This document shows, in pieces, positions 19,430-30,847 of a DNA stretch of 41,623 bases. Position 1 is the stretch's first letter; each line of letters starts with the position of its first letter. The notes beneath the pieces were generated by a model. That model was not told the DNA's origin, searched no databases, and was given only the letters and a program-made list of their open reading frames with translations. The stretch is taken from assembly GCA_003427395.1 (NCBI GenBank), contig BFEA01000703.1, positions 467,705-509,327 on the forward strand, given 5' to 3'. A program made the position numbers and the translations under genes. The stretch comes from Chara braunii. Taxonomy: Eukaryota > Streptophyta > Charophyceae > Charales > Characeae.

Positions 19430-22400
19430 TCTCGGCTGCTTACCGGGCTCCTAAAGAGAACGAACCCAGGTTAAGTGCAGACTGATGATCCAGGCAAAAC
19501 GACAAATTTTGTTAATGGCAGTAGGTGAGTGAATCATGAGTAGTTTGTTGGTGGTTCTTATGGGATTACACTATGGAAAGGTGGTACGAGATAGGGACGT
19601 TTGGGTACTGTGACACCTAGTAGTGCCAACGACAGTTAGAAGTTTGCAGATTGAGGTACCGTACAACAATACAGACGATGCTATGCGTATCTAATGTCAT
19701 AGACTGATCGTCGTTCGCTTTTGATGCGACTCTGCATATTCAGTTACCCAAGTAAGGATCTTTGGTTCTCTAACATAGTCGTTAAAGCTGCCTAAAGTTA
19801 TCATGGCAGTATTACAGTGAACTAGCGATAGGAGATGGCTTGGCTAAGAAAGAGGTATTTTCTTCTTATCTAAGGACTCTCGTGAGGAAAAGTCATAAAC
19901 ATTCTATCTATTTAAGCATTTGAGTTTATCAATTTTATAGTAAATTTTTGAGTCTATTCATCCATCTGCAACAAAAATTTCCCTTTAAAGTAAGCGTATT
20001 TAAATGTCGACTCATATAAGACTATGTGCTTGATGTTATTTATGTGAGTCTTATTCATATATGTCTAGCTGCATGTGTCATCTGTCTAATTTTACTCTAC
20101 CTAGGTATAACCCTTTGCATCTGTGTTTATCCGGATTATTCATTCATATCTAGTTTGTTTTTGAATCTATATGCATGGGTTTATCTTTTAAAAGGGGTCA
20201 GAAATGTTACATAGAATCCACGTTCGATACGGATTCGGAGGTGAATTGAGTGACCGGTTTCTTCGAAAAGTGAATTTCACAAGAAAATGGTCAATGTGTG
20301 AAGTCTGCCCTAAGAAAGTTGCAACCCTATGTTATCATTTTCCTGAGAGATAGTTTTGAAGAAGTTATAATGTAGTCTTGAAGGGTAGTGAGACCCACGC
20401 CGGAACTTGTTTGTGGTCCATATTGGGGTGTTGTCGTCTAATCTTTGTGATAAAATGACTAAACTACTACTTAATAGGAGGAAAGTGTTTGAACCGTGTC
20501 AGACTATGGCCTATAAGGAGGGCAGCTACTACCTGCCACAGAGAGGTAGGGGGTGAATCCCGAACTACTTTTGTGTCAAGTAGGTTCATCTGCATGCGAA
20601 GGGACAGATCATTCTGGAGTATGTATGGTGAGGTTGTTTACTTTATCGGCAAGGGTCTGCAAGGTGCAAGTGCTGGAATCGGAGGGAGGTGCAGTGAGGC
20701 TTGATCCTTGAGCGGGACTCAAGAGTAAGATGCTATCCCTTTGAGAAAGGGTTACACTGCTCCTCGACACAATATATTTCTGACAAAGCCTCAGGAAATA
20801 TAATACAATATTTATTATTATTGTTGCATTTGATAACCTTTGTGGTTGGGAAGTTTAACTTGATCGTAGTATCATTATTTATTCATGATTATTACTTCTC
20901 CATTATGATACATAGCATTACGATATATATGTTATTTTATGGTCAGGACCATTGAGAGAGAGAACTTTTAAAGAGCGAATGATAGTTTAGCAATAAGGTC
21001 CGGTAAGGAACTGATAAGATAAAGTGACTCTAAGGCATGGATTATCCTAATCATCCTTGAGTTTGGGTTGTTCAACTTGGAGAACGTGTGTGGCTTTGAT
21101 ACTATTTTTTTTCTATGAGTTGAGATATCCCAATTATGTACATAATTACGATTTGAGACTATCTCTTTGTCTGGCGATCACTATCACCCTGACATGTGTG
21201 GATTTATCCTGATATATGAGGATTGGTTTTTATGTGAGAGATGCACATGATGCAACTCGTGTGTTTTTTAAATGTGAAATGTGTAAATTGTCTACTCGTT
21301 GGTATAGTCGCGCAACGTGCCAACAGACAGGCAATAGGCTCGAGTATGAGTAAGGGGAGCGCAGTTCGGGTTGTGAGAATGTGCAAGAATCCAAAGGGAT
21401 TTATGAGTCTTTTTTAGACTTAAATGCTTGTTCATGTCAAATGCTAATTGTTGAGTTTTGGAGAGAACCCATAAGTTGGTCTTTCAGTAATGGGTATTTT
21501 ATGATTGACTCCCCTCCATGGGGGAGGTGGGTGTAAAAATTTATGATTGATTACTCTCCATGAGGGAGGTGGTGGTGAGATTTTTTAAGTGAGTCCCCTT
21601 CAAAGGTGGAAGGTGGTTAAATGATTAAAATGGCATGGAAAGCGGTTTGAATGATAAATTCTGACGAGAAAGACCAAGAGAAATTATTATTTTTGTGAAA
21701 TTTTGGAAGGTCACAAATTGGTGAAATTTTGAAAGATGTCTTTAAGATGTGTGGTCTGCCTTGCTCTGATCAAGTGGGAGGTCACGACCATGTAAATCTA
21801 GCAGTGATTTTTTTTTGTGGATTTTGGAGAGGACGTGGTGCTCTCTATGTTGTTTTATAAAAAGCTGGTAAATGTCTCTGAGACTGTGAGTGAGATAGAC
21901 CTCTGCGTCGTCCCGCTGTAGGCCTGAGATTATTGCGACACACCGTCCAGTCACTATGATGTTAATCTTAAGACATATATGAGAGACCGAGCTAGGGGTT
22001 AATCTGGCATCACTAGGGCGCAACCCCTAGTGTTGGCTGCTGACCGGCGTAACCTGGCAGCGGACCCACATCTCACCAAAGGGTAAGGTTTGAGGGGTGT
22101 GGCCGCCTCAGAGAGTCTTATTCCCGCGGGATGTCGGAGGGATAAGAGTCGAGTCGTATTTTTTTGTGAGTCCTGATAGTATGATTTATAAGGAGAATCG
22201 CCTATCGTTGCGCAACCAACGAGGGTATCGTCGCTAAAATAACAACGCGACGGACCGTAGATCTTGCTCGATCAACCAGACTATGGTGGGCCAATGGAGA
22301 CCTGACTCTACTGTACTAGACTGTAGGAGAGATATGTGATAACAGTTATATATGTTTTTGTGAATATTGTGTGACAAAGGCGAGAGAGTCTTATAAAGAT

Positions 22401-22750
22401 CTCGGTCAGGGTCCGCGTCCTAAGGTATGACCCTGCATGCAGGACGATGACTAAACATGACACCCAACAATGAACCGACAGATGTCTAGGACAAAGGGAG
22501 AGGATTACCAGCAACTACTCAGCATGAACTTTACGTTGTAATACTGATCTAATACACCTGCGTTGGCAGGAGACCTAGGTTGAAACCTGGAAGCAGCGAG
22601 ACATATTGGGTACTGTCTGTTAAACACTCGAACGGAGTCGGTCGGCCAATCGGATTGGATCTTTTCTCGTCAGCATTTGGAATTATGGTTGAATTGATAG
22701 TTTTGATTATCCGACGCGACGGGGACGTCGCTTAATAAGATCCGGTAAAC
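19430..22750 (+). other. Element B interior, non-coding
   Basis: This is 3.3 kb with no ORF above about 90 codons on the sense strand and no gag, pol or zinc-knuckle motif. Hairpins at 21509 (CTCCCC/GGGGAG, 6-nt loop), 21554 (CTCTC/GGGAG) and 21595 (CCTT/AAGG) are diverged partners of the element A array at 2505-2735. The last 0.8 kb is alignable by eye with element A 1389-2130. It ends with hairpin GCGACG/CGTCGC (22716-22731) and TCCGGTAAAC before the 3' LTR. The conserved non-coding interior suggests a non-autonomous element. Confidence 0.65.
22716..22731 (+). other. Hairpin beside the 3' LTR
   Basis: GCGACG, loop GGGA, CGTCGC, followed by CTTAATAAGATCCGGTAAAC and then the LTR. Element A has the same hairpin and the same TCCGGTAA just before its 3' LTR (1408-1423, inverted). 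It occupies the place where a polypurine tract is expected. Confidence 0.7.
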
Positions 22751-23599
22751 TGTCGGCGCGAATACCCTTACAAGGGTATCCGCCCTGGTTTTTGCAAATG
22801 ACAGAAAATAAGTTTTGTTCGACATTTGAGTACCCCGCGCGAGTCGCGGTTGCGTTTTGTTCCTGTTGATTGAATGGTTGACTGGAAGAAGAGAGTGTAT
22901 GGATGCGCGGTTTTTGAGGCGCGCGTGATAAATTTAATTTTGATGTTATAGAGTTGGCGTTTCTGACGGCAAAATTTCTGGCTTTGATTAAAACTAGGAT
23001 TTTTTTTTTTTATTTGAAGTGACCATTGTACATTTGCGTTTATACGGCATGCGTCATTGGAAGTGGTGTTGCTTTGGGCAGTAATTGGGGTGTGTGAGAG
23101 AAAGTAGAACGCAAGAGGTGACCTCCTCGCGGTAGATGTGGGAGGTCGACAGTCGTGAGTTGGGACCGTAGGCGAAGGAGTGGCCTCGGGGTATTTTGGT
23201 AGCCCCGCGTGCGGTGCGGCAACAATTTATATTGAATTTTCCAGTAGTCCGTCTCAACTTTGGGCAACAACACTATCGGTAACGACATTGGACTTTCTAA
23301 GCGACGGTACAAGGATCGAGGGCGGCGACCGGCGGTGATGGAACGTTGGAGCGGCCGAAGATGCCGAGGGGTTGAGGGTCCGGCAGGGCTATCCCCCTTG
23401 GTTTTGTTGCCGGTCCATCCGTAGGCCCGGTGGGCGGAACTAAGAGTGGTATTGGTCGTCTCCCTTCCCCAAAAGCGTCGGTTTCCGACGTTCGTATTTT
23501 TATTTTTACCTTTATTTTTATTTTTCTTCAGTCATTTTTACTTATCGGTCCCGTCTCTGGGGCGCGGCGAAAGCATTGGTACCGGAGTTGTGTGCGGGA

Positions 23600-24910
23600 A
23601 CCAGCGGGCGTAGCTCAATTTATACGCCCATGAACTGTTTAAAAAAAAAAAACGCGGGCCGACGAGTTCAACGTGCGTGCGAGCTGGTGGGTCGTTAGTC
23701 CACGAGGGGGAGGAAGAAACCTGAGTGGCCGGACCCTCAGCGCATGCACCCTCCGTCGCCCACGATCTGCTGTGAAAGGTTTGAGTGTGGGCATGCCGGC
23801 GGGGCCCATGAGATACGGGACCGGTCGCGCAGATTTTGCCGAAGACCCGGATGAACCGTTGGTGTGCTTATTTTTTTCAGCAGCCTGTGGAGCCGCGGGG
23901 CAAGGGAAATGCCCTATTTATTTTTAGTTATTTACTTCGGGACCCGAAGTTTTTTTGCGCAACTTGTGGATGGTGTCGTGTGACGAGGAAGGGACCAAAT
24001 TGCTGTTTGTTGCAGACGTTCGGGGCCGTGTCCCATCTGAAAAAGGGACAGCAGTGTGTGACCGGAACCATGTCCAAAACCTCAAATTGGCCCGTCCCAG
24101 ACTTGGGGTTGCAGTGTAACCATGGTCGTGGGGGCCTGCAGTGTGAGTATACCTTGAGCATGCCTGCTGGGGCGCGAAAGACGGTAAACTGTGCTAGGGC
24201 GGAGCGGCCTAGGGCGCAGTAGGGAGGCACGCAGTGGTAGCTAGCTGGTCACATGGAACCCCTCCCCATTCTGCTGTTTTATTTTATTTTATTTTTGTTT
24301 GATGTTTACTTATTTGAATTAACCCTTTGGTATCAGTTTGGGATGCGGCCCTGGCGTGGGTTTCGAGGCTGGCAAAGGTACCAGTGGGCCAACTCACTTG
24401 GTACAACCGCAGACTGCTGGTAGGCCTGTGGGACCAACAACTGCGGACCCAGCTCAGTTGGTATAACCGCAGACTGCTGATAGGCCTGTGGGACCAACAG
24501 CTGTGGACCTAGCTCAGGTGGTACACCCCCCGAACAGTTGAAGTACAGGCCTGAGATCAAGCTCAGCTGGAACAGCCGCGGGTTGTGTAAAACAGGCCCG
24601 TGGGACCAGCAACTATGGGCCTAGCTCAGTTGACACACCCATGAACTGTTGAAGCATGGGTCGCGGGGTCCAACGTGCATACGAGCCAGTGGGTAACTAA
24701 CCCACGAGGCGGAAGAAACCTAAGTGGCGGGGACCCTCTGCTGGTGCACAATCTGCCAACCACGATCTGCTGCGGGGCAGGTGTCCGTCGCCCGCAATCT
24801 GCAGGGAGGGGTTTTGAGTGTGAGCATGCCCATTGGGGCTCGAAAGATGATGAACTGTGCCTGGAACAGTGGGACGGGCGAACTAGGGAGGAGGCTGCAA
24901 CAACACTAAG
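23600..24910 (+). repeat. Local duplication with tRNA-like units in the B LTR
   Basis: A segment around 23640-23830 recurs at about 24640-24840 (shared CACGAGG, GGAAGAAACCT, CACGATCTGCTG and GAGTGTG..GCATGCC pieces), and 24130-24230 recurs near 24820-24890. Upstream of each copy is a tRNA-like A-box segment: GTAGCTCAATTTATACGCCC then ATGAACTGTT (near 23608, followed by a 12-A tract) and CTAGCTCAGTTG then CCATGAACTGTT (near 24620). Confidence 0.6.
24380..24690 (+). repeat. Five tandem tRNA-like A-box units, about 60-bp period
   Basis: AACTCACTTGGTA, CAGCTCAGTTGGTA, TAGCTCAGGTGGTA, AAGCTCAGCTGG and TAGCTCAGTTG recur at about 24391, 24450, 24510, 24559 and 24621. Each is followed by ACAACCGCAGACTGCTG- or CCCCGAACAGTTGA-like sequence and TGTGGGACC. 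The A-box resembles the Pol III consensus TRGCNNAGYNGG. B boxes are poor. They share the GAACTGTTGAA segment with the tRNA-like unit at 38550. They are likely tRNA-derived SINE pieces multiplied inside the LTR. Confidence 0.55.
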
Positions 24911-25789
24911 TATGCTCAACTGTGTGCATGAAATCCCTGCCCACTTCGGGCTTCTAATTTCCCAATTGGATATTTGCTACCACCACCAATGTCATCACCG
25001 GACCCTTACCTGTAGAGCGGAACAACAAAGGTCTGGGACTGCCTGCGGAACAACGGAAACTCAGAAACTCTATGGAAAGGTCCGCAGCAGTACTATAAGT
25101 AGACAGGCTGTCGGAACTGGGCCTGAGTCGCTGTAGCGGTACTTCCTCGGGGCCGCACATGGGTATAGCTGGAGGAAAAGTAAAATTGAGACTACTTGTT
25201 CAGTAGTTGGCTCCCTTCGGCCCTTCCCCTCCAGCTGCGCCATGAGCCAGGGATAGCTGATCAGTTGCTGCGGAATTCTCACCACCAAGTGTCGTTGACA
25301 ACAGCGCTGGCCGAAAGGAATGAGCAGGCAACTAAGAGTCGAGGCCGGCAGGCGCAGAAAACAAGGGAGAATGAACATGGACGCGCACGAGTGCCAGGTA
25401 CAGTAGAAGAGAACAGTCACGAATGGTAGGCGGGGAAGAAGGTCGTGAAGTCGGCGCAGCTCGGGGCTCGAGATGGCGGGTACAGCAACGGGGCGAGAGA
25501 GGGCGGAGGGCGGAGGTAGCAGACAGACGACAGAGGAACGAACCCGGGTTGGAAAGCGCGCCGGGTGCATGAGAGGAGTACGGCTATGGATGAAGCTGGA
25601 GGGAGTGCAAAAATCTGAAAACCCGCCCCATTCTTGATGAAAACGGGCGGGGGAAGAGTCACTCTGGAGGTTGTTGGGTCAGGCGAGTCAGATGGCGCAG
25701 TCAATTTTGTGAATAGAGTGATGTGCAGGGAGGTAGGGAGAAAATTTTGTGCGCGGAGATGAAGAAAATGAAGGAGAAGGGGGGATGAG

Positions 25790-26310
25790 AAAACATATAA
25801 CTCGCTCGTTTCTCCACGGAATCGAGCGAGAGAAGGAGCAAAATAGGGGTTTTAAGGCAAGGCGAGCTTAGTGGTAACGTTAGTTTCGCTGTTAGATTAG
25901 TAAAATTAGAGTTAGTAGAGGAATAAGGTCCGCGGAGCTATGGAGGAAAGGGAAGTACATGGGAGTGAAAAGTCTTAATCTCGCTCGATCCTCGATGGAT
26001 TCGAGCAAGATGAGATGCTAGACTGTGGTTTTGGGATGCTGCGAGGTGAATGGCATAATGAGATTCTACAGCAGATTAGTGTGCGGAGCACTGTATGAAC
26101 GATGGGCTGCATGAATAGGGTGAGGGTGCAGATGTCATAGGAATAAAATGTTGAGAAATTTCCCGATTCTGTGTGAGACCGAAGGAAGTAAAAATCATAA
26201 ATTGGGTTTTCGGAGTATTGCGAAGTTCATAGGGGTGTAGGATTTATCTGTAGGATGTTAGTTTGGCCATGGTCAATATTAGAAATTGCGCCGAGGAAGG
26301 TAGTTTGTTT
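25790..26310 (+). repeat. Degenerate repeats with CTCGCTCG hairpins, B LTR
   Basis: CTCGCTCG...CGAGCGAG (25801-25830) and CTCGCTCG...CGAGCAAG (25981-26010) are about 180 bp apart, with similar flanking GTTAG, GAG and TTTTGGG segments. They are the counterpart of the A LTR repeats at 12200-12860. Confidence 0.55.
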
Positions 26311-28290
26311 TTCAAGAGGTGTGTGATGTATCTACCCGCGTCTTAGCGATAGATTCATTTTGATTCTANCCAACCTATAGGCGAAAACTCTCTCTCCCTA
26401 TCCCTGTTTCTACGTGGACTGAAGAGTCTGCACTAGAAAGCCCCTTTGCCTGTACTTATATCGATGCTCCCCTTTGAGTGAATCCTCCTGCGTTTTAGAG
26501 GTAGGTTCGCTCGTACTTTGTATTTTTTGTAAAAAGGGAAGGTTCATTCTTGTTTTGTCCGTGGGGGGGGGAAATTTTGGAAAGGCAGCATATATTTCTA
26601 TTCTAGTGTGGGGTTCCCCCTCACCTGGCATGTCAGTAGGTGGCTTGACGGAATTGGTTGTATACGTGAGGAAGGTAAGGCATGCACCTGGTCAGCTTCC
26701 CGTAGAAAATCCGTTCCCCTTCTACGGAGTTTGTTATCAGCACAATATGACCTCGGCACCTGTCTTGACCTGGTGTGTTGGGAAGAATTAGGACAGTTGG
26801 GAAGGCACTTCGGCCTCGGCCTGTGTGGTGTCGGGAAGTGGGTTAGGACGAGGTGGACTGAGACGAGAGAGGGAGAGAGTTTGAGAGGTCAGCCGCTGTT
26901 TACTGCAATCGAGTAGGAGGATGTACGGGGCTTCCCACTATGAGCAAGGGAAGTTGAAAGTTCCCCCATGTGCAGCACTGGTCATACCTGAGTCGAATGG
27001 GGTAGCGCCTCTGTTGGGAGGGGACTGGGAGGCAGCGGCCTCTGCTGATAGTGTTCCCTGGTATTAAGTATAGGCTGCGAGAACAACGACGAATTGGCTC
27101 TCAAGTTTCGGTCTTTCGGTGTAGACATAGACTGAGAGGGCACGTTTGGGGTTGGCATCATTGATGGGTATGAGCTACACCTGCGTATATTGTGCTGTTG
27201 TGGATGGCCTGTCAGTTTTCTCTATCCGTGTTCACTACTGTTCGGAGAGTAGCTGCTATGCGGAGGAGAACCGGATGATGTTCCATACCTCAGTAAGAAC
27301 TACTTTTTGAAGAGACTAATGTCGCAACCCCAAACTGCGGTATCCTACAGTTACACTTCTGGCGGAGGCTGTTGTTTTCCTCAGACTGCTAGCACGGCTG
27401 CGCTACTATGAGTGGCTGAAGTTGCTGGGTTTTACTGTGTGGATCACTGCTTTGGTTGTATCTTGTCACAATACTGTATGCTAATTACGCCCGCATCCAG
27501 TTGAGCTCGACTGCGATTACTGTGTCTCAAGTAGAGCACGGGGGCATGGTCTATTTGAACAATGTGTTTTTGGGCTGTGCATTACATCATCGGCCAACAG
27601 TTGGAGTGCGGTGGTTTGAGAGTGTGATCAGGCTTTTGCACATGAATTACTGCTGCGACTTGTGAGATTGTCAGAAGGTGCTGCGTTTTGGCTGTGGCTC
27701 GAGTGACTTCACTGCATTCTCTTGGCCACCATTGGGGGGCCCTCAGGCGAATCAAGGCAACAAGGCCCTCTCCCGCGAGTTTGAGCGCACCCCTCTTGTA
27801 TCTGAGAGCCTGAACTTTCTCCTTCTGCCCTCCTTATTCTAAGTCTAGTTTAAGGTTACGAGAGGAAGGCGGTAGGCGGGATTGCAACCCGTAGGTCCGC
27901 AGCAAGACCTTGTGGGAGATCCGCCCACCGATTGCGGGAGCTCTGCCGGAGCCCAGGCGGGGTTTTGGAGGCAGAGAACTTCAGGTATTACTCCCGTTTG
28001 ACACGTGTGATCCCTTCCCTAAACTGTTATTCCTTTGGGTATCAGAACATATATGTGAAAGGTTATTACTTTTTACTTTTTTATGTTGTCAGGATATGCA
28101 GGTAAATAAACAAGTATATATGAGAGCTCAGATAATCATTGAGTGAATTCAGACGAAGTATTAGGGGGAAGGTGGGAGAAAGGTGTTTTGCATGCTTTGA
28201 CCGCGTCAACCCAAGGCTGAGTTCCCCTAGGTATACGGATTCGAGCGAGACCTCATGTACCGCTTCTTCCCTGCCTGCTTACCATCCTGA

Positions 28291-29013
28291 TCTACCTTGT
28301 TGTTGTCGTGCTCGACCTCCCCTTTTGCATTCCTTCATAGAGTGGAAGAAGGCGCAACACTTGCGACATCGTGGAGTCTCCGACAATGCGAGTTTGACGA
28401 TGAGTTAGTCTCCTTCGAAGGTGTCCACAATTATCGAGTCCTTCATGTTTGGCCTGACCTTAGGGTCTAGGTCAAACTTGATGTTTGCCAACGTCAGTTT
28501 CAAACGATTTTGCTCAGGAGGATGCAGCTGGATGATTGGGCCGATGGCACGTCGTATGCGAGTCTGAAGGTAAAACATAGCATCCAACGGTACTTGAACC
28601 GCAATGACCCAGAAGGTCATGAGCTGCTCTTGTCTTCATTGTTCCCTCAGCTGTGCATTGGTGAGCCAAGACTTAAAGTCAAGCTTATAGGTAGAGCCTC
28701 CGAGTTCCACTTATGTGCATCTTTTCTCCACGAGCGAAACAAAAATCGTTGTGCTCTTCGTTACGTACGATGCAACGTTGAGACTTTCCACCCCCTATCC
28801 CTTGAGGAGCGCGCCACCCTCGAGGTCCGTCGCGGTTGCCTTCGTTGCCCCCAGGATGAACACACCTCCTCACGGTGTCCATACCATGCCGCCCTTGATC
28901 GGCACTATGCTCACATCTCTCATCAGCTTCGATCTCAGTTCCCCCCCGGCCTCGCCCGACCAGTCCCATCCAGCTACCCACGGTGCAGTGTACCGCCCAG
29001 ACCTCACACGTAG
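28291..29013 (+). pseudogene. Gag fragment with CCHC zinc knuckle, unrelated to A and B
   Basis: A reading frame open from 28291 except for TAG at 28468-28470, ending at 29013. The encoded C-terminal part has an EERATLEVRRG lead-in and then C-X2-C-X4-H-X4-C (nucleotides 28837-28878; Cys, Cys, His, Cys at residues 110, 113, 118 and 123 counted from 28510). This is the retroviral-type zinc knuckle of Gag, and the preceding EER...RRG context is typical of gypsy Gag. The upstream part (FDDELVSFEGVHNY, then LRRMQLDDW) is compatible with a capsid domain but was not matched to a family. No protease or RT follows. It probably belongs to an older element truncated by the B 3' LTR junction at 28232. 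Confidence 0.55.
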
Positions 29014-29443
29014 CCGGTTTCCTGACCATCGAGTCGTGGTTTGCCTTTTTGGCTACCACCCAAGGGGTTCCTTAAGACACGACAAACTCAGTTCCCTCTG
29101 CCCCGCTGTCTATCGAGGTACCGTCTGCGCCACAGTAGACCGCCACATCTAGTCCTTCCCCTCAGAGACTTCTGAGCCCTGTGTCGGTTCAACTTAGGCA
29201 GATGTCCGTCAGACCTATGTCGTTTCAGCCTAGGTAGGCCCCGTAGGTCGGTAGGCCGTAGGTAGGCCCTGACGCCCATTATGGCGCCAGACCCGGTATA
29301 GGCCCAGTAGGCGCCAGACCGTTTTCAGGCCCTATTTAAAATTCGAAGATTCGAATTTGAGCACCAACTTAGGCGCCGGACTTTTGGGCGCCAGGGATTG
29401 ACGTTGTTCGACATTGGTGAGAAGTTGAGAACAACCTCCCAAC

Positions 29444-29468
29444 CGGACCAGCACTTATAGCTGGTCCG
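29444..29468. other. Perfect 9-bp hairpin
   Basis: CGGACCAGC and GCTGGTCCG enclose the 7-nt loop ACTTATA. It has no T tract after it and is not obviously a terminator. Role unknown. Confidence 0.8.
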
Positions 29469-29718
29469 CCTACGAGGCAACATTCGGTCTTCAGACATTC
29501 AGCAGCGGCACTCTCCGGAGACGTTGCAGTGGTAGTAGGTGACGATAGGAGTAGTCTTCCAGCGCTGGGCGCTGCAAGGATTTTAGGATAGCGCTAAGAG
29601 GGAGGAGAGTGTTGGAGGCCAGGTCAACTTACCTGGGAGTTTACTTGTGACGCCATTGCGCCAACTTCGTCTTCACAGTACCTGCAACAAGGCACCACCT
29701 TTCACAAGTTGATACCTG

Positions 29719-29729
29719 ACACACACACA

Positions 29730-29799
<70 letters not shown>
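29719..29799. repeat. (CA) microsatellite
   Basis: About 40 CA units with one TA interruption near 29735, followed by a 10-A tract. Confidence 0.98.
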
Positions 29800-29803
<4 letters not shown>

Positions 29804-30239
29804 AAAAAAACTTTTCTTCTTCTTCTTCCTCCTCCAATTCATCATCTCTCTCTCCCCCTCTAGTGACCCGACTTCTCACTATCGACATACTACGAGCGAG
29901 AAAGAGAGCGAGAGAGATTTGTGACTTTAGGATTTGACAACATTCTTGCGATGATGATTATGTATGTTTGGTTGCATTGCAACATTGATTGGTCTGATCA
30001 TTGGTATCTCAGTTTTCCACTATGCTATCATGTACTATGTGAGAAAGGTCGGTTCTTGTTTTTGGTCTGCACCATATCGGTATGCGGCATCCACACTGGC
30101 CAGTCCGATTGCATTAAGATAGTTCAATGACACTCACCTCAACTTGATTCGTTTTTTCCCTATGCTCAAGATAGTACTACCAACCTTTGCCGCCAACCTA
30201 ACCCCTCCGACCTTGCACGTCACACCCCAAGTTCTTCAT

Positions 30240-30687
30240 AGCCACCTCCTTAATTGAATCCCGTAGTGACCACTTGGCTCATGGAACCTGAAACAGCGAT
30301 AGGGACGACAAACAGGTCCCCCCGCTCGTTCTAGGGGAGCAAGACAAGGAAGAGGGAAGAGTAAGAGAACTCCTTCGACTTTGTTATGAGGATGGCATCC
30401 TCCCCAGAGACATAGACCCTGGCGAAATGACGATACAAGGGCAGAATGTCAGATTACACGTCAAGGTGTCCATAGATCGTTTGAAGGTCCAGTAGCTGAG
30501 GGAGTGGATGGTCATCGTGATTTACAGAGATGCGGCACACTTTCTCCCAAGGAACGTGAAGGAGGACCTCATTAGAGTTTAGGACGAAAGAGTTCAGACA
30601 GGCGACTTTGGTGAAGGTTTCAGAAGAGGAAGAGAGAGAGATAACAGGTAAGTCTCCAACCTCGCGAATGGTCTCATGGTACTTCAA
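30240..30687 (-). pseudogene. Degenerate coding-like remnant, family unknown
   Basis: The minus strand keeps one coding-like frame from 30687 to about 30240, interrupted by TAA at 30454-30456 and a further stop near 30333. Visible segments include EVLLHVPWEKVCRISVNHDD before the first stop and a hydrophobic SSLFLVLLP after it. No domain recognised. It may be part of an older retroelement that solo LTR C later entered next door. Confidence 0.3.
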
Positions 30688-30778
30688 TCGATCGGATGAG
30701 CAAAATCGAATGAATCAACCACTAAAATATGGAAATATACACTTCCACACTAGTTTTTGGGGACAATGAAACCTTCAC

Positions 30779-30781
<3 letters not shown>

Positions 30782-30837
<56 letters not shown>
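30782..30837. repeat. (GA) microsatellite at the edge of solo LTR C
   Basis: 28 GA units ending six bases before the target-site duplication of C. The ORFs rich in Arg-Glu across it are artefacts. Confidence 0.98.
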
Positions 30838-30839
<2 letters not shown>

Positions 30840-30843
30840 GATG

Positions 30844-30847
30844 GCGG
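30844..30847. other. Target-site duplication of solo LTR C, left copy
   Basis: GCGG precedes TGTCG, the inverted end of the C LTR. The right copy GCGG is at 40827-40830. An exact 4-bp direct repeat flanks the reconstructed LTR. Confidence 0.65.

Larger units (their letters stand above)
14148..28232 (+). mobile_element. Element B: LARD-like LTR retrotransposon with giant LTRs
   Basis: The element is read on the plus strand. A 5' LTR fragment covers 14148-19409 (ending CGCGACA), then spacer GG, a tRNA-Asp primer-binding site at 19412-19429, a 3.3 kb interior, and a 3' LTR starting TGTCGGCGCG at 22751. The LTR identity is shown by 14151-15977, which matches 26415-28232 closely by eye. Adding the unique part of the 3' LTR (22751-26414) to the 5' remainder gives an LTR of about 8.9 kb. 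The interior has no recognised coding sequence, as expected for a LARD (large retrotransposon derivative: long LTRs, conserved non-coding interior), although classical LARD LTRs are about half this length. Confidence 0.8.
22751..28232 (+). repeat. Element B 3' LTR, truncated at 28232
   Basis: It starts TGTCGGCGCG with the LTR-start hairpin ATACCC/GGGTAT (22762-22779). The part 26415-28232 matches 14151-15977. The match stops inside the loop of the first hairpin of the 15.96-17.25 kb array, where unrelated sequence begins, so the LTR has lost its last 3.4 kb or so. No gene is supported inside. Confidence 0.85.
29014..30239. other. Non-coding stretch with palindromes and a (CA) tract
   Basis: No gene recognised. 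It holds repeated TAGGTAGGCC and GGCGCC pieces (29230-29400), the inverted repeat ATTCGAAGATTCGAAT near 29341, a perfect hairpin at 29444-29468, (CA) at 29719-29799 and a C/T-rich stretch after it. Confidence 0.6.

Noticed and set aside
19483-19510. Second hammerhead (CTGATGA at 19483)
   Set aside because: No GAAA at the right place and no stem II or stem III pairing.
24327-24512. Short repetitive protein (WYNRRLL repeats)
   Set aside because: The repeated peptide is only the 60-bp tRNA-like unit read in a frame with period divisible by three.
28910-28930. Hammerhead on the minus strand (CTGATGAG near 28926)
   Set aside because: No GAAA follows a closing stem, so the core is incomplete.
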